Positions 50,626 through 59,115 of a stretch of DNA of 64,000 nucleotides are shown piece after piece. The translations under genes and the position numbers were made by a program. Numbering within the stretch: the stretch's first letter is position 1; each line of letters begins with the position of its first letter. The notes beneath the pieces are model-generated. The model did no database searches and was not told the DNA's origin. It saw only the letters and a list, made by a program, of their open reading frames with translations. The DNA comes from Hymenobacter aquaticus. Its GTDB lineage: Bacteria; Bacteroidota; Bacteroidia; Cytophagales; Hymenobacteraceae. Location: assembly GCF_004765605.1 (NCBI RefSeq), contig NZ_SRLC01000001.1:496001-560000 (forward strand), read 5' to 3'.

Positions 50626-52277
50626 AGCATTTAGTAGCCCAGATTCATCCGCACGACAACGTCCTGGTAGCCCTCACGGACCTGCCCATCGGTACGCCCG
50701 TGCCGTGGAAGGACGGCCTGATTACGACCATCCAGGCCATTCCGGCCAAGCACAAAGTAGCCCCCCAGGCCTTCGAGCCCGGCGACCTGGTGCACATGTA
50801 CGGCGTGCTGGTGGGCAAAGTGCGGGAGCGTATTCCGCTCGGCGGCCTGCTCACCACGTCCAACATTCAGCACGCCACCGACTCGTTCGACCAAACTTCC
50901 GGCGTGCACCGCCAAAGCTGGCCCGTGCCCGACGTAACCAAGTGGCAGGAGCGGACTTTCATGGGCTTCCACCGCGCCGACGGCCGCGTGGGCACGGCCA
51001 ACTACTGGTTGGTGATTCCGTTGGTGTTCTGCGAAAACCGCAACATTCAGGTCCTCGAAGCGGCGCTGGTCGATGACCTGGGCTACGGCCGCAAGAAAAG
51101 CTACCAGCCCCAGACCCAGGAGCTGATTGCGCTGATGCAGGCCGGCAAAACCGTGGAGGAAATCCTGGCTACCGACCTGCATTCGGCCGAGAACAGCCGG
51201 CAGAAGCCCCGCCTGTTCCCGAACGTGGACGGCGTGCGGTTTTTGCAGCACGAGGGCGGCTGCGGCGGCATCCGCCAGGATGCCCAGACGCTCTGCGGCC
51301 TGCTGGCCGGCTACATCACCCACCCCAACGTGGCCGGCGCGACGGTCCTGAGCCTGGGTTGCCAGAATGCCCAGGTGAGCATGCTCCAGGACGAAATCAA
51401 CAAGCGCAGCCCCCAGTTCTACAAGCCGCTCTACATTCTGGAGCAGCAGAAAATCGGGACCGAAGAGGCCCTGATCAGCACCGCGCTGCGCCAGACCTTT
51501 GCCGGCCTGATGCAGGCCAACGCCCAGCACCGCCAGCCGGCCCCGCTCAGCAAGCTCACCATCGGTCTGGAGTGCGGCGGCTCGGATGGCTTCTCCGGCA
51601 TTTCGGCCAACCCCGCCGTGGGGCACGTGTCCGACATGCTCGTGGCCCTCGGTGGCTCGGTTATCCTGGCCGAATTTCCCGAATTATGCGGCGTGGAGCA
51701 GGAACTCGTGGACCGCTCCGTGGACCAGCCGACGGCCGAGCGGTTTAGCTCCCTGATGAAGGCTTACGGCGAGTCGGCGGTGGCCGTGGGCTCGGGCTTC
51801 GACATGAACCCCTCGCCGGGCAACATCCGCGACGGGCTGATTACCGACGCCATGAAATCGGCCGGGGCGGCGCGCAAGGGCGGTTCCTCGCCGGTCGTGG
51901 CCGTGCTCGACTACCCGGAGCTGGTCACCAAGCCCGGTTTGAACCTGCTTTGCACCCCCGGCAACGACGTGGAGTCGACGACGGCGGAAGTAGGGTCGGG
52001 GGCCAACGTCGTGCTCTTCACCACCGGCCTGGGTACGCCCACCGGCAACCCGATTGCGCCCGTGGTAAAGATTTCGAGCAACACGGCTTTGGCCCAGCGC
52101 ATGCCCGACATCATCGACCTGAACACCGGAACGGTTATCGACGGGGAAGAAACCATCGAGCAGGCCGGGGAAAGGATTCTGGACTACGTGATTCGCGTGG
52201 CCAGCGGGGAGGAAGTAGCCGCCGTGCGCCACGGCCAAACCGACTTTATTCCCTGGAAGCGGGGCGTTTCGCTGTAA
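50622..52277 (+). CDS. uxaA: altronate dehydratase (UxaA)
   Basis: 551 aa, full length. The N-terminal SAF domain (about 1-110) is followed by the dehydratase body with HEGGCGGIRQD, LECGGSDGFSGISANPAVG and FTTGLGTPTGNPIAPVVKI. It dehydrates D-altronate to 2-keto-3-deoxygluconate (KDG). The ATGA overlap with uxaB indicates translational coupling. Confidence 0.95.
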   Translation: MKHLVAQIHPHDNVLVALTDLPIGTPVPWKDGLITTIQAIPAKHKVAPQAFEPGDLVHMYGVLVGKVRERIPLGGLLTTSNIQHATDSFDQTSGVHRQSWPVPDVTKWQERTFMGFHRADGRVGTANYWLVIPLVFCENRNIQVLEAALVDDLGYGRKKSYQPQTQELIALMQAGKTVEEILATDLHSAENSRQKPRLFPNVDGVRFLQHEGGCGGIRQDAQTLCGLLAGYITHPNVAGATVLSLGCQNAQVSMLQDEINKRSPQFYKPLYILEQQKIGTEEALISTALRQTFAGLMQANAQHRQPAPLSKLTIGLECGGSDGFSGISANPAVGHVSDMLVALGGSVILAEFPELCGVEQELVDRSVDQPTAERFSSLMKAYGESAVAVGSGFDMNPSPGNIRDGLITDAMKSAGAARKGGSSPVVAVLDYPELVTKPGLNLLCTPGNDVESTTAEVGSGANVVLFTTGLGTPTGNPIAPVVKISSNTALAQRMPDIIDLNTGTVIDGEETIEQAGERILDYVIRVASGEEVAAVRHGQTDFIPWKRGVSL

Positions 52278-52279
52278 GT

Positions 52280-52349
52280 GGTTGCTGATTGCTGGGAGTT
52301 GATGGTTGCCGTTCCACGATAACAATCAACTCCCAACAATCAACAACCA
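52280..52349. repeat. intergenic hairpin repeat after uxaA
   Basis: GTTGCTGATTGCTGGGAGTT is followed by CCGTTCCACGATAAC and an inverted arm CAATCAACTCCCAACAATC, forming an imperfect hairpin of about 24 bp. It is almost identical to 54985-55080 over about 62 bp. No T run follows, so a simple terminator is unlikely. The remaining gap to 52453 shows nothing else. Confidence 0.8.
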
Positions 52350-52453
52350 AAACCAGGAGAGTTCAGGACACCTGCCTGCCGCCCCCGCGCTACTTTGCCT
52401 TGCCCTAACCCGACCTCACGCTTTACGCCGATTTCCCACCCGGCACCCTCGTT

Positions 52454-53905
52454 ATGAAAAAGCCTTTTCTCGATTCCGACTTCCTGCTGCAAACCGAAAC
52501 GGCCCGCACGCTCTACCACCAGTTTGCGGCCCCGCAGCCCATCATCGACTACCACAACCATCTGCTGCCCGACCAGATTGCCGACGACAAGCAGTTTGAG
52601 AACCTGACCCAGATCTGGCTCTACGGCGACCATTACAAGTGGCGGGCCATGCGCACCAACGGCATTGATGAGCGCTACATCACCGGCGACGCTTCCGACT
52701 GGGAGAAGTTCGAGAAGTGGGCCGAAACCGTGCCCTACACCCTGCGCAACCCGCTCTACCACTGGACCCACCTGGAATTGCAGCGCTACTTCGGCGTGAC
52801 CGAGCTGCTCAACAAGGAGTCGGCGCGCCGCATCTACGACCATTGCTCGGCGTTGCTGCGCACCCCGGAATACTCGGTGCGCAACCTGCTGCGCAAGATG
52901 AACGTGCAGACCCTGTGCACCACCGACGACCCCTCAGACGTGCTGGAGCACCACCGCGCCCTGGCCGCTTCCGGTTTCGAGGTGCAGGTGCTGCCCACCT
53001 TCCGGGCCGACAAGGCTATGGCGCCGGAAGACCCCGCCGGCTACAACGCCTACCTCGACAAGCTCGGCGCATCGGCCGCCGTGGAAATCCTGACCTACCA
53101 GGACCTGCTCACGGCCCTGCGCGTGCGCCACGACTACTTCGCCGCCCTGGGCTGCCGCCTTTCCGACCACGGTCTGGAGCAGATCTACGCCGCTGACTAC
53201 ACCGACGCGGAAATCAGCGCCATCTTCGCCAAAGTGCGCGGCGGCGAAACGCTGGAGCAAGCTGAGATTCTGCAGTTCAAGTCGGCCATGCTGGTTTTCC
53301 TGGCCGAGCTCGACTGGGAGAAGGGCTGGACCCAGCAGTACCACGTGGGCGCCTTGCGCAACAACAACGCCCGGCAGCTGCGCCAGCTCGGCCCCGACAC
53401 GGGCTGGGACTCCATCGGCGACTTTTCGCAGGGCCAGGCCATGAGCAAGTTCCTGGACCGGCTCGACACCCAGGACAAGCTGGCCAAGACCATTCTCTAC
53501 AACCTGAACCCCGCGGATAACGAGCTGTTCGCCACCATGATTGGCAACTTCCAGGACGGCACCGTGCCCGGCAAGCTGCAATTCGGCTCGGGCTGGTGGT
53601 TCCTGGATCAGAAGGACGGCATGGAGCGGCAAATCAACGCCCTGTCGAACCTGGGTTTGCTGAGCCGCTTCGTGGGCATGCTCACAGACTCACGCAGCTT
53701 CCTTTCGTACCCGCGCCACGAGTATTTCCGCCGCATCCTGTGCAACATCCTCGGCAACGACGTGGAAAACGGCGAGCTGCCCGACGATCTGGACTTGCTC
53801 GGTAACATGGTGCAAAACATCTGCTTCCACAACGCCAAAGCCTATTTCGGCTTCGAAAAGCAGACCGCAACGGTGGAAGCCGGGGCGGTAGCCGAGAAAG
53901 CCTAG
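52454..53905 (+). CDS. uxaC: glucuronate/galacturonate isomerase (UxaC)
   Basis: 483 aa, normal family length. Amidohydrolase-type metal motif IIDYHNHLLPDQIADDK near the start, then MRTNGIDERYITG, NVQTLCTTDDPSD and VLPTFRADKAM are family hallmarks, and the C-terminus has SRSFLSYPRHEYFRRILC. It converts D-galacturonate to tagaturonate (and glucuronate to fructuronate). It is the entry enzyme of the route though placed after uxaA. Confidence 0.95.
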   Translation: MKKPFLDSDFLLQTETARTLYHQFAAPQPIIDYHNHLLPDQIADDKQFENLTQIWLYGDHYKWRAMRTNGIDERYITGDASDWEKFEKWAETVPYTLRNPLYHWTHLELQRYFGVTELLNKESARRIYDHCSALLRTPEYSVRNLLRKMNVQTLCTTDDPSDVLEHHRALAASGFEVQVLPTFRADKAMAPEDPAGYNAYLDKLGASAAVEILTYQDLLTALRVRHDYFAALGCRLSDHGLEQIYAADYTDAEISAIFAKVRGGETLEQAEILQFKSAMLVFLAELDWEKGWTQQYHVGALRNNNARQLRQLGPDTGWDSIGDFSQGQAMSKFLDRLDTQDKLAKTILYNLNPADNELFATMIGNFQDGTVPGKLQFGSGWWFLDQKDGMERQINALSNLGLLSRFVGMLTDSRSFLSYPRHEYFRRILCNILGNDVENGELPDDLDLLGNMVQNICFHNAKAYFGFEKQTATVEAGAVAEKA

Positions 53906-53973
53906 CTTGCGCGGTGGGCCAGTTAACTGGTCGGCCCGCTCTTTCCCTTTCCTTTACTTACAACGACCCCTAA

Positions 53974-54984
53974 ATGAAGCAGGTAGTAACGTTCGGCGAA
54001 ATCATGTTGCGGCTCTCGCCGCCGCTGAACTACCGCTTAACCCAGACCGCCACCTTCGAGGCCACTTACGGCGGCGGCGAAGCCAACGTGGCCGCGTCCC
54101 TGGCCCAGCTGGGCATGCCCGCGGCCCACGTCACCTGCTTTCCCGCCAACGAATTAGGCCAGGCCGCTACCCAGCACTTTCAGCGCTACGGCGTGAACAT
54201 GGCGCACACCGTGTTTCGCGGCGAGCGGCTGGGCTTGTACTTCCTGGAAGTCGGGGCCTCGATGCGGCCCAGCAAGGTGGTCTACGACCGGTTCGACTCG
54301 GCCTTTGCCAACCTGCGGCCCGCGGACTTCAACTGGGACGAAATCCTCAAGGATGCCAGCTGGTTTCACTGGACGGGCATCACCCCGGCCATTTCGGCCG
54401 CGGCGGCCCAGGCTTGCCAAGACGCCATTGCCGCCGCCCGCCGCCTGGGCATCACCGTCTCGGGCGACGTGAACTACCGCCGCAACCTGTGGCAGTACGG
54501 GCAAAAGGCCCAGGACGTCATGCCCGGGCTGGTCGAGGGCTGCGACGTCATTGTCGCTTCCGAAAACGATTCCGAGGATTTATTCGGCATTGTACCGCAG
54601 GAAGGTGCCGCGCAGAGCTTTACTTCGATGGCCGAGCAGCTGATGGCCCGCTTCCTCAACGTGAAGCAGGTCATTACCACCCGGCGCGAAACGCTGAGCG
54701 CCTCCCACAACCAGCTCAAGGGCATCCTCTACGACGGCCAGAACTTTGTGGAAAGCCCCAGCTACGACATCGTGCCCATCGTGGACCGCATCGGCGGCGG
54801 CGACGCCTTCATTGCGGGCTTCATCTACGGCTCCCTCACCACCCACGACCAGCAGCAGGCCCTGACCTTCGGGGTAGCTTCCTCGGCCCTCAAACACACC
54901 ATTCACGGCGACTTCAACCTGGCCACCAAAGCCGAGGTCGACGAAGTCGTGAAAGGCAACACCTCGGGGCGCCTGCTCCGGTAG
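53974..54984 (+). CDS. kdgK: 2-keto-3-deoxygluconate kinase (KdgK)
   Basis: 336-aa PfkB/ribokinase fold. It starts VVTFGEIMLRLSPP, has GGGEANVAASLAQLG for the substrate pocket, GDVNYRRNLW and the catalytic GGGDAFIAGFIYG with the base Asp. It phosphorylates KDG to KDPG. The next gene is the KDPG aldolase, after the intergenic hairpin. Confidence 0.93.
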   Translation: MKQVVTFGEIMLRLSPPLNYRLTQTATFEATYGGGEANVAASLAQLGMPAAHVTCFPANELGQAATQHFQRYGVNMAHTVFRGERLGLYFLEVGASMRPSKVVYDRFDSAFANLRPADFNWDEILKDASWFHWTGITPAISAAAAQACQDAIAAARRLGITVSGDVNYRRNLWQYGQKAQDVMPGLVEGCDVIVASENDSEDLFGIVPQEGAAQSFTSMAEQLMARFLNVKQVITTRRETLSASHNQLKGILYDGQNFVESPSYDIVPIVDRIGGGDAFIAGFIYGSLTTHDQQQALTFGVASSALKHTIHGDFNLATKAEVDEVVKGNTSGRLLR

Positions 54985-55080
54985 AGTTGATTGCTGATTG
55001 CTGGGAGTTGATTGTTGCCGTTCAACGATAACAATCAACTCTCAACAATCAACAACAAGTAATCAACTCCCAACAACCAA
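54985..55080. repeat. intergenic hairpin repeat between kdgK and eda
   Basis: GATTGCTGATTGCTGGGAG, TTGCCGTTCAACGATAAC and the inverted arm CAATCAACTCTCAACAATC form a long imperfect hairpin; a third partial arm TAATCAACTCCCAACAACC follows. Compared with 52280-52349 only about three bases differ over 62. It ends 4 bp before the ATG of eda, so it will lie in the leader of that reading frame. Confidence 0.82.
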
Positions 55081-55084
55081 AACA

Positions 55085-55741
55085 ATGTCCCAATACTCTT
55101 CCGCCGAAGTGCTGGAGCGGGTGCTGCAAGCGCCTTTGGTGCCGGTCTTTTTCCACGCCGACGCGGCCTATGCCCAGCGCGTGGTGCAGGCCTGCTACGA
55201 GGGCGGCATCCGCGTCTTCGAATTCACGAACCGCGGGGCCAACGCCTTTGAGGTCTTCGGCCAGCTGCAGCGCTACGTGCGGGAGCACCTGCCCGACCTG
55301 CTGCTGGGCATCGGCACCATCTACACCGCCGCCCAGGCCGAGCAGTTCATCAGCGCCGGCGCCGACTTCGTGGTGCAGCCCATCATGACCCCCGACGTGG
55401 CCGAGGCCTGCCGCCGCCACGACGTAGCCTGGGTGCCCGGCGCCATGACCTTGACCGAAGTCTACACCGCCCAGCAGCTGGGCGCGGGCCTAGTCAAAAT
55501 CTTCCCCGGCAACGTGCTGGGCCCCGATTTTGTGAAGAGCCTGCGCGGGCCCATGCCCACCGTGAAGCTCATGGTAACCGGTGGGGTAGAGCCCACCCAG
55601 GCCAGCCTCACCGAGTGGTTCGGGGCCGGCGTGAACGTGGTTGGGATTGGCTCCCAGCTCTTCAAAGGCGCCGATGACGTGGCCGTCCTCGCGCCGCGTA
55701 TTGCGCCGCTCATGCAATTTCTCACCTCTCGCGCCTCCTGA
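55085..55741 (+). CDS. eda: KDPG aldolase (Eda, second paralogue)
   Basis: 218 aa. The active-site Glu lies in FEFTNRG, the Schiff-base Lys in GLVKIFPGNVLG, and the phosphate loop in VTGGVEP. It cleaves KDPG to pyruvate and glyceraldehyde-3-phosphate, the last step of the uronate route. Its stop overlaps the exuT start by one base. Confidence 0.93.
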   Translation: MSQYSSAEVLERVLQAPLVPVFFHADAAYAQRVVQACYEGGIRVFEFTNRGANAFEVFGQLQRYVREHLPDLLLGIGTIYTAAQAEQFISAGADFVVQPIMTPDVAEACRRHDVAWVPGAMTLTEVYTAQQLGAGLVKIFPGNVLGPDFVKSLRGPMPTVKLMVTGGVEPTQASLTEWFGAGVNVVGIGSQLFKGADDVAVLAPRIAPLMQFLTSRAS

Positions 55742-57096
55742 TGCAAACAGCCCCGGTTATCCCCCCAGCCGCGCCCAATTCGCCGTTAGTGGAAAGCTCC
55801 ACCCTCGGTAAATACCGCTGGACCATCTGCTCGCTGGTCTTCTTTGCCACCACGGTCAACTACCTCGACCGGGCGGTGATTTCCCTGCTCAAACCCTACC
55901 TGGAGGTGGAGTTTAAGTGGAACTCGGGCGACTACGCCAACATCGAAATTGCCTTCAAGCTGGCCTACTCGCTCGGCATGCTGGGCGTGGGCCGGATTAT
56001 CGACAAGCTCGGGACCAAGATGGGCTACGCGCTGTCGACCTTCCTGTGGAGCCTGGCCGCCATTGGTCACGCCTTCGTGAGCAGCACGCTGGGTTTTTCG
56101 GTGGCCCGGGCGTTTCTGGGCGTCACGGAGGCCGGCAACTTCCCGGCCGCCATTAAAACCACTGCCGAGTGGTTTCCGCAGAAGGAGCGGGCCCTGGCCA
56201 CCGGTATTTTCAACTCGGGTTCCAACGTGGGGGCCATTATTGCCCCGCTGTCGGTGCCCATTATTGCCGAAACCATCGGCTGGCAGTGGGCCTTCATCAT
56301 CACCGGGGCCCTGGGCTTCGTGTGGCTGGTGCTGTGGTTTTACTTCTACGAAGTGCCGGCCCGCCACGCCAAGCTCACCAAAGCCGAGTTCGACTACATC
56401 CACTCCGACGTGGACGATTTGGCCGCCGCTTCCATCGAGACCGAGCCCAAAGTGTCGTGGTTTAAGCTGCTGACCTTCCGCCAAACCTGGGCCTTCGTGC
56501 TGGGCAAGTTCCTGACCGACCCCATCTGGTGGTTCTACCTGTTCTGGCTGCCCGACTTCCTCAACAAGCAGTACGGCCTGAAAGGCACGGCCGTGTCGTT
56601 GCCCGTGGCCGTGGTCTACATTCTCTCCAGCGTAGGCAGCATCGGTGGCGGCTGGATTCCGCTGAACTTCATCCGGAACGGCTGGCCCGCCTTCAAGGCC
56701 CGCAAAACCTCGATGCTGCTCATTGCCCTCTGCGTGTTCCCGATTGTGTTTGCCCAGAAGCTCGGGCAGGTCGATATGTGGCTGGCCGTGCTGGTCATCG
56801 GCATTGCCGCCGCCGCCCACCAGGCCTGGAGCGCCAACATCTTTACCACCGTCTCGGACATGTTCCCCAAGCGGGCCGTGGCTTCGGTGACGGGTATTGG
56901 CGGCATGGCCGGCGGCCTGGGCGGCATTGCCCTCACGGCCCTGGTGCAGAAGCGCATGTTCGTGCACTACGAAAGCATCGGGCAGCTCGACAAAGCCTAC
57001 TTCATCATGTTCTGGATTTGCGGCGCGGCCTACCTGCTGGCCTGGGTGCTGATGCACTTTCTGGCGCCCCGCATGAAGAAGATTGACCTCGGATAA
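55741..57096 (+). CDS. exuT: hexuronate transporter (ExuT-type MFS)
   Basis: 451 aa with about 12 hydrophobic helices. The start region GKYRWTICSLVFFATTVNYLDRAVISLLKP is shared by ExuT/anion:cation symporters (the NYLDR motif); RAFLGVTEAGNFPAAIKTTA and ALATGIFNSGSNVGAI are the next hallmarks. It imports galacturonate/glucuronate with protons. Starts inside the eda stop codon (TGATG), so the two are coupled. Confidence 0.9.
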   Translation: MQTAPVIPPAAPNSPLVESSTLGKYRWTICSLVFFATTVNYLDRAVISLLKPYLEVEFKWNSGDYANIEIAFKLAYSLGMLGVGRIIDKLGTKMGYALSTFLWSLAAIGHAFVSSTLGFSVARAFLGVTEAGNFPAAIKTTAEWFPQKERALATGIFNSGSNVGAIIAPLSVPIIAETIGWQWAFIITGALGFVWLVLWFYFYEVPARHAKLTKAEFDYIHSDVDDLAAASIETEPKVSWFKLLTFRQTWAFVLGKFLTDPIWWFYLFWLPDFLNKQYGLKGTAVSLPVAVVYILSSVGSIGGGWIPLNFIRNGWPAFKARKTSMLLIALCVFPIVFAQKLGQVDMWLAVLVIGIAAAAHQAWSANIFTTVSDMFPKRAVASVTGIGGMAGGLGGIALTALVQKRMFVHYESIGQLDKAYFIMFWICGAAYLLAWVLMHFLAPRMKKIDLG

Positions 57097-57102
57097 GGAC
57101 TG

Positions 57103-57212
57103 GTTGTTAGTTGCTGGTTGTCAGTTGTTCGGTTGTGCTAAACAACAAGCAACAACTAACAATCAACAACCCATCAGGAATGCCTAACAACTGACAACCA
57201 ACAACGAACAAC
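57103..57212. repeat. intergenic hairpin repeat after exuT
   Basis: The left arm 57103-57132 (GTTGTTAGTTGCTGGTTGTC...) pairs with the right arm 57183-57212 at about 26 of 30 positions. A second smaller hairpin of AACAACAAGC-type words lies in the loop. It is built from GTTGTT/GTTGC words like the other two but is not a direct copy, and lacks the CGTTnnACGAT core. Confidence 0.7.
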
Positions 57213-57216
57213 TAGA

Positions 57217-57693
57217 ATGAAACGACTCCTCGCGTTTGCCTTGCTGCTCGTGCTCGGCCTGGCCGCAGCGGCCCAGACTGCCGCCAACAAGAAAGATATG
57301 GCCGCTGCCAAAGAAGTGGAAGCTCTGGAGCGGCAGCGCTTCGAGGCCCAGGTGAAGAAAGACTACGCCTTTTTGGAAAAGGTCTTTGCCGACGATTTGG
57401 TGTACACCCACTCCAACGGCAAGCAAAACGGCAAAACTGACTACCTCCAGTCCATCCGGGACGGCAAGAGCGTCTACGACAAGATTGACGTGGAAGCCCT
57501 GAACGTGCGCGCCTACAACGACGGCAAGGCCGCCGTGGTCAACGGCACCATCACGATTTACCAGCCCAACAAGCCCGACGGCACACCCAACGTGGCCCAC
57601 CTCAAGTACGTGGTGGTGCAGGTGAAAGACGCCAAAAAAGGCTGGCAGGTCGTGCTCTGGCAAAGCCAGAAGCAGCCCGAAGCCAAAAGCTAG
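57217..57693 (+). CDS. secreted DUF4440/SnoaL-like protein
   Basis: 158 aa with signal peptide (MKRLLAFALLLVLGLAAAAQ). The NTF2-like cone is suggested by ALERQRFEAQVKKDYAFLEK, FADDLVYTHSNGKQNGK and a late VVVQVKDAKKGWQVV strand, which match DUF4440. Such domains bind small molecules or act as enzymes with few conserved residues. Its start is 4 bp after the hairpin above; the link with pectin use is only by position. Confidence 0.8.
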   Translation: MKRLLAFALLLVLGLAAAAQTAANKKDMAAAKEVEALERQRFEAQVKKDYAFLEKVFADDLVYTHSNGKQNGKTDYLQSIRDGKSVYDKIDVEALNVRAYNDGKAAVVNGTITIYQPNKPDGTPNVAHLKYVVVQVKDAKKGWQVVLWQSQKQPEAKS

Positions 57694-57704
57694 CTTCGTC
57701 ATAT

Positions 57705-57739
57705 CCCGGGTTTGCTGCCGTAGCGGCGGTAAACCCGGG
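57705..57739 (+). terminator. hairpin after the DUF4440 gene
   Basis: CCCGGGTTT pairs with AAACCCGGG and the inner GCCG/CGGC adds pairing. No T run follows, so it may terminate weakly or only stabilise the 3' end. Confidence 0.45.
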
Positions 57740-57805
57740 GTAGGGTGGAAGCCCGTAGGAAGTACCTGAACAACGTGCCGCCCCGCGCCGGCTAAAACCC
57801 AGTCT

Positions 57806-57816
57806 GCGCAAACGTT
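57806..57816. promoter_or_regulatory. possible LacI-type half-site upstream of fbp
   Basis: GCGCAAACGTT is identical to 11 bp of the inverted operator copy 3. The second half-site (GGGAACGTT) is absent. It lies 166 bp upstream of fbp. The call is weak and based only on this match. Confidence 0.3.
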
Positions 57817-57981
57817 TCCACAGCAAGCCGAATCCATTGCCTAGCTTTGGCCCTGGCTAGGGCCCGGAACCGGCGGCCGGCTCTTTTTCACTGCATTTCT
57901 CGTCGGTTCTAACTCCGCCTCACCGGGCGGCCCGCTCGCCTATTGTCCGAATTCTACTCTCCCATTTTCTGAACCTCACCC

Positions 57982-59013
57982 ATGAGTGCCCCTAACGAAA
58001 ACACCCTTGCCAGCCCCGTCGGGACCACGCTGGACCGTTATATTATGCGTAAGCAGGCCGAATTTCCCTTTGCCACCGGGGAGCTGAGCCAGCTGCTGCG
58101 CGATATTGCCCTGGCCGCCAAAATTGTGAACCGCGAGATTAACCGGGCCGGCCTGATGGACATTACCGGCAACTACGGCGCCCAGAACGTGCAGGGCGAG
58201 CAGCAGCAAAAGCTCGACGTGGTGGCCAACATCCGCTTTATCCGGGCCCTGAAAAATGGGGGCGAAGCCTGCGCCATCCTCTCCGAGGAAGACGACGAAA
58301 TCATCTACACCGGCAACGACCAGGGCCGCTACGTGGTAGCCATGGACCCGCTCGACGGCTCCTCCAACATCGACGTGAACGTGAGCATCGGCACCATTTT
58401 CAGCATCTACCGCCGCGTCTCGCCGATGGGCAGCAAAGCCACCCGGGAAGATTTCCTGCAAGGGGGGCGCAAGCAGGTGGCCGCCGGCTACATTCTCTAC
58501 GGCTCCAGCACCATGCTCGTCTACAGCACCGGGCACGGGGTGGCCTGCTTTACCTACGAGCACTCGCTGGGCGAATTTTTCCTCTCCCACGACGGGGTGC
58601 AGATTCCGGCCCAGGGCACGACTTTCTCCTGCAACGAAGGCAACTGGCTCGACTACCCCGAGTGGGTGCGCTGCTACCTGACCCAGTGCAAGGAGCGCCG
58701 CTACACCGGCCGCTACATCGGCTCGTTGGTGGCCGACTACCACCGCAACCTGTTCAAGGGCGGTATCTACCTGTATCCGCCCACGGCCAAAAACCTCAAC
58801 GGCAAGCTGCGCCTGCTCTACGAAGGCTACCCGCTGGCCTTCCTGATTGAGCAGGCCGGCGGCAAGGCCCTGGCCGGCACCGAGGCCGTGCTCGACATCG
58901 TGCCCACCGACTACCACCAGCGCGCCCCGCTCTTCATCGGCTCCTCCGAGATGGTCGACGACCTGGTGGCCTGCATGGCGCAGGAAGGCGTGCCGACCGC
59001 CAAAGTTGCGTAA
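57982..59013 (+). CDS. fbp: fructose-1,6-bisphosphatase, class 1
   Basis: 343 aa. The metal and catalytic motif is [20 protein letters not shown], preceded by the LSEEDDE acidic loop; C-terminal [21 protein letters not shown] is typical. It hydrolyses fructose-1,6-bisphosphate to fructose-6-phosphate, the committed step of gluconeogenesis. Growth on uronates gives pyruvate and triose phosphate, so the position beside the uronate genes makes sense. Confidence 0.95.
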   Translation: MSAPNENTLASPVGTTLDRYIMRKQAEFPFATGELSQLLRDIALAAKIVNREINRAGLMDITGNYGAQNVQGEQQQKLDVVANIRFIRALKNGGEACAILSEEDDEIIYTGNDQGRYVVAMDPLDGSSNIDVNVSIGTIFSIYRRVSPMGSKATREDFLQGGRKQVAAGYILYGSSTMLVYSTGHGVACFTYEHSLGEFFLSHDGVQIPAQGTTFSCNEGNWLDYPEWVRCYLTQCKERRYTGRYIGSLVADYHRNLFKGGIYLYPPTAKNLNGKLRLLYEGYPLAFLIEQAGGKALAGTEAVLDIVPTDYHQRAPLFIGSSEMVDDLVACMAQEGVPTAKVA

Positions 59014-59115
59014 GCCAACCCAAACAACTTTCTTAGGTTGCGGCTTTAGCTAGCACATCCGCTCCATCTGCTCCCACCCGCCCGGTCCAATCCAACACCC
59101 TTACCCTCTCCTTTC

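Noticed and set aside
52280..52349. Rho-independent terminator after uxaA
   Set aside because: The stem is imperfect, the arms are AT/GC mixed repeats and no T run follows; a near-identical copy occurs before eda.
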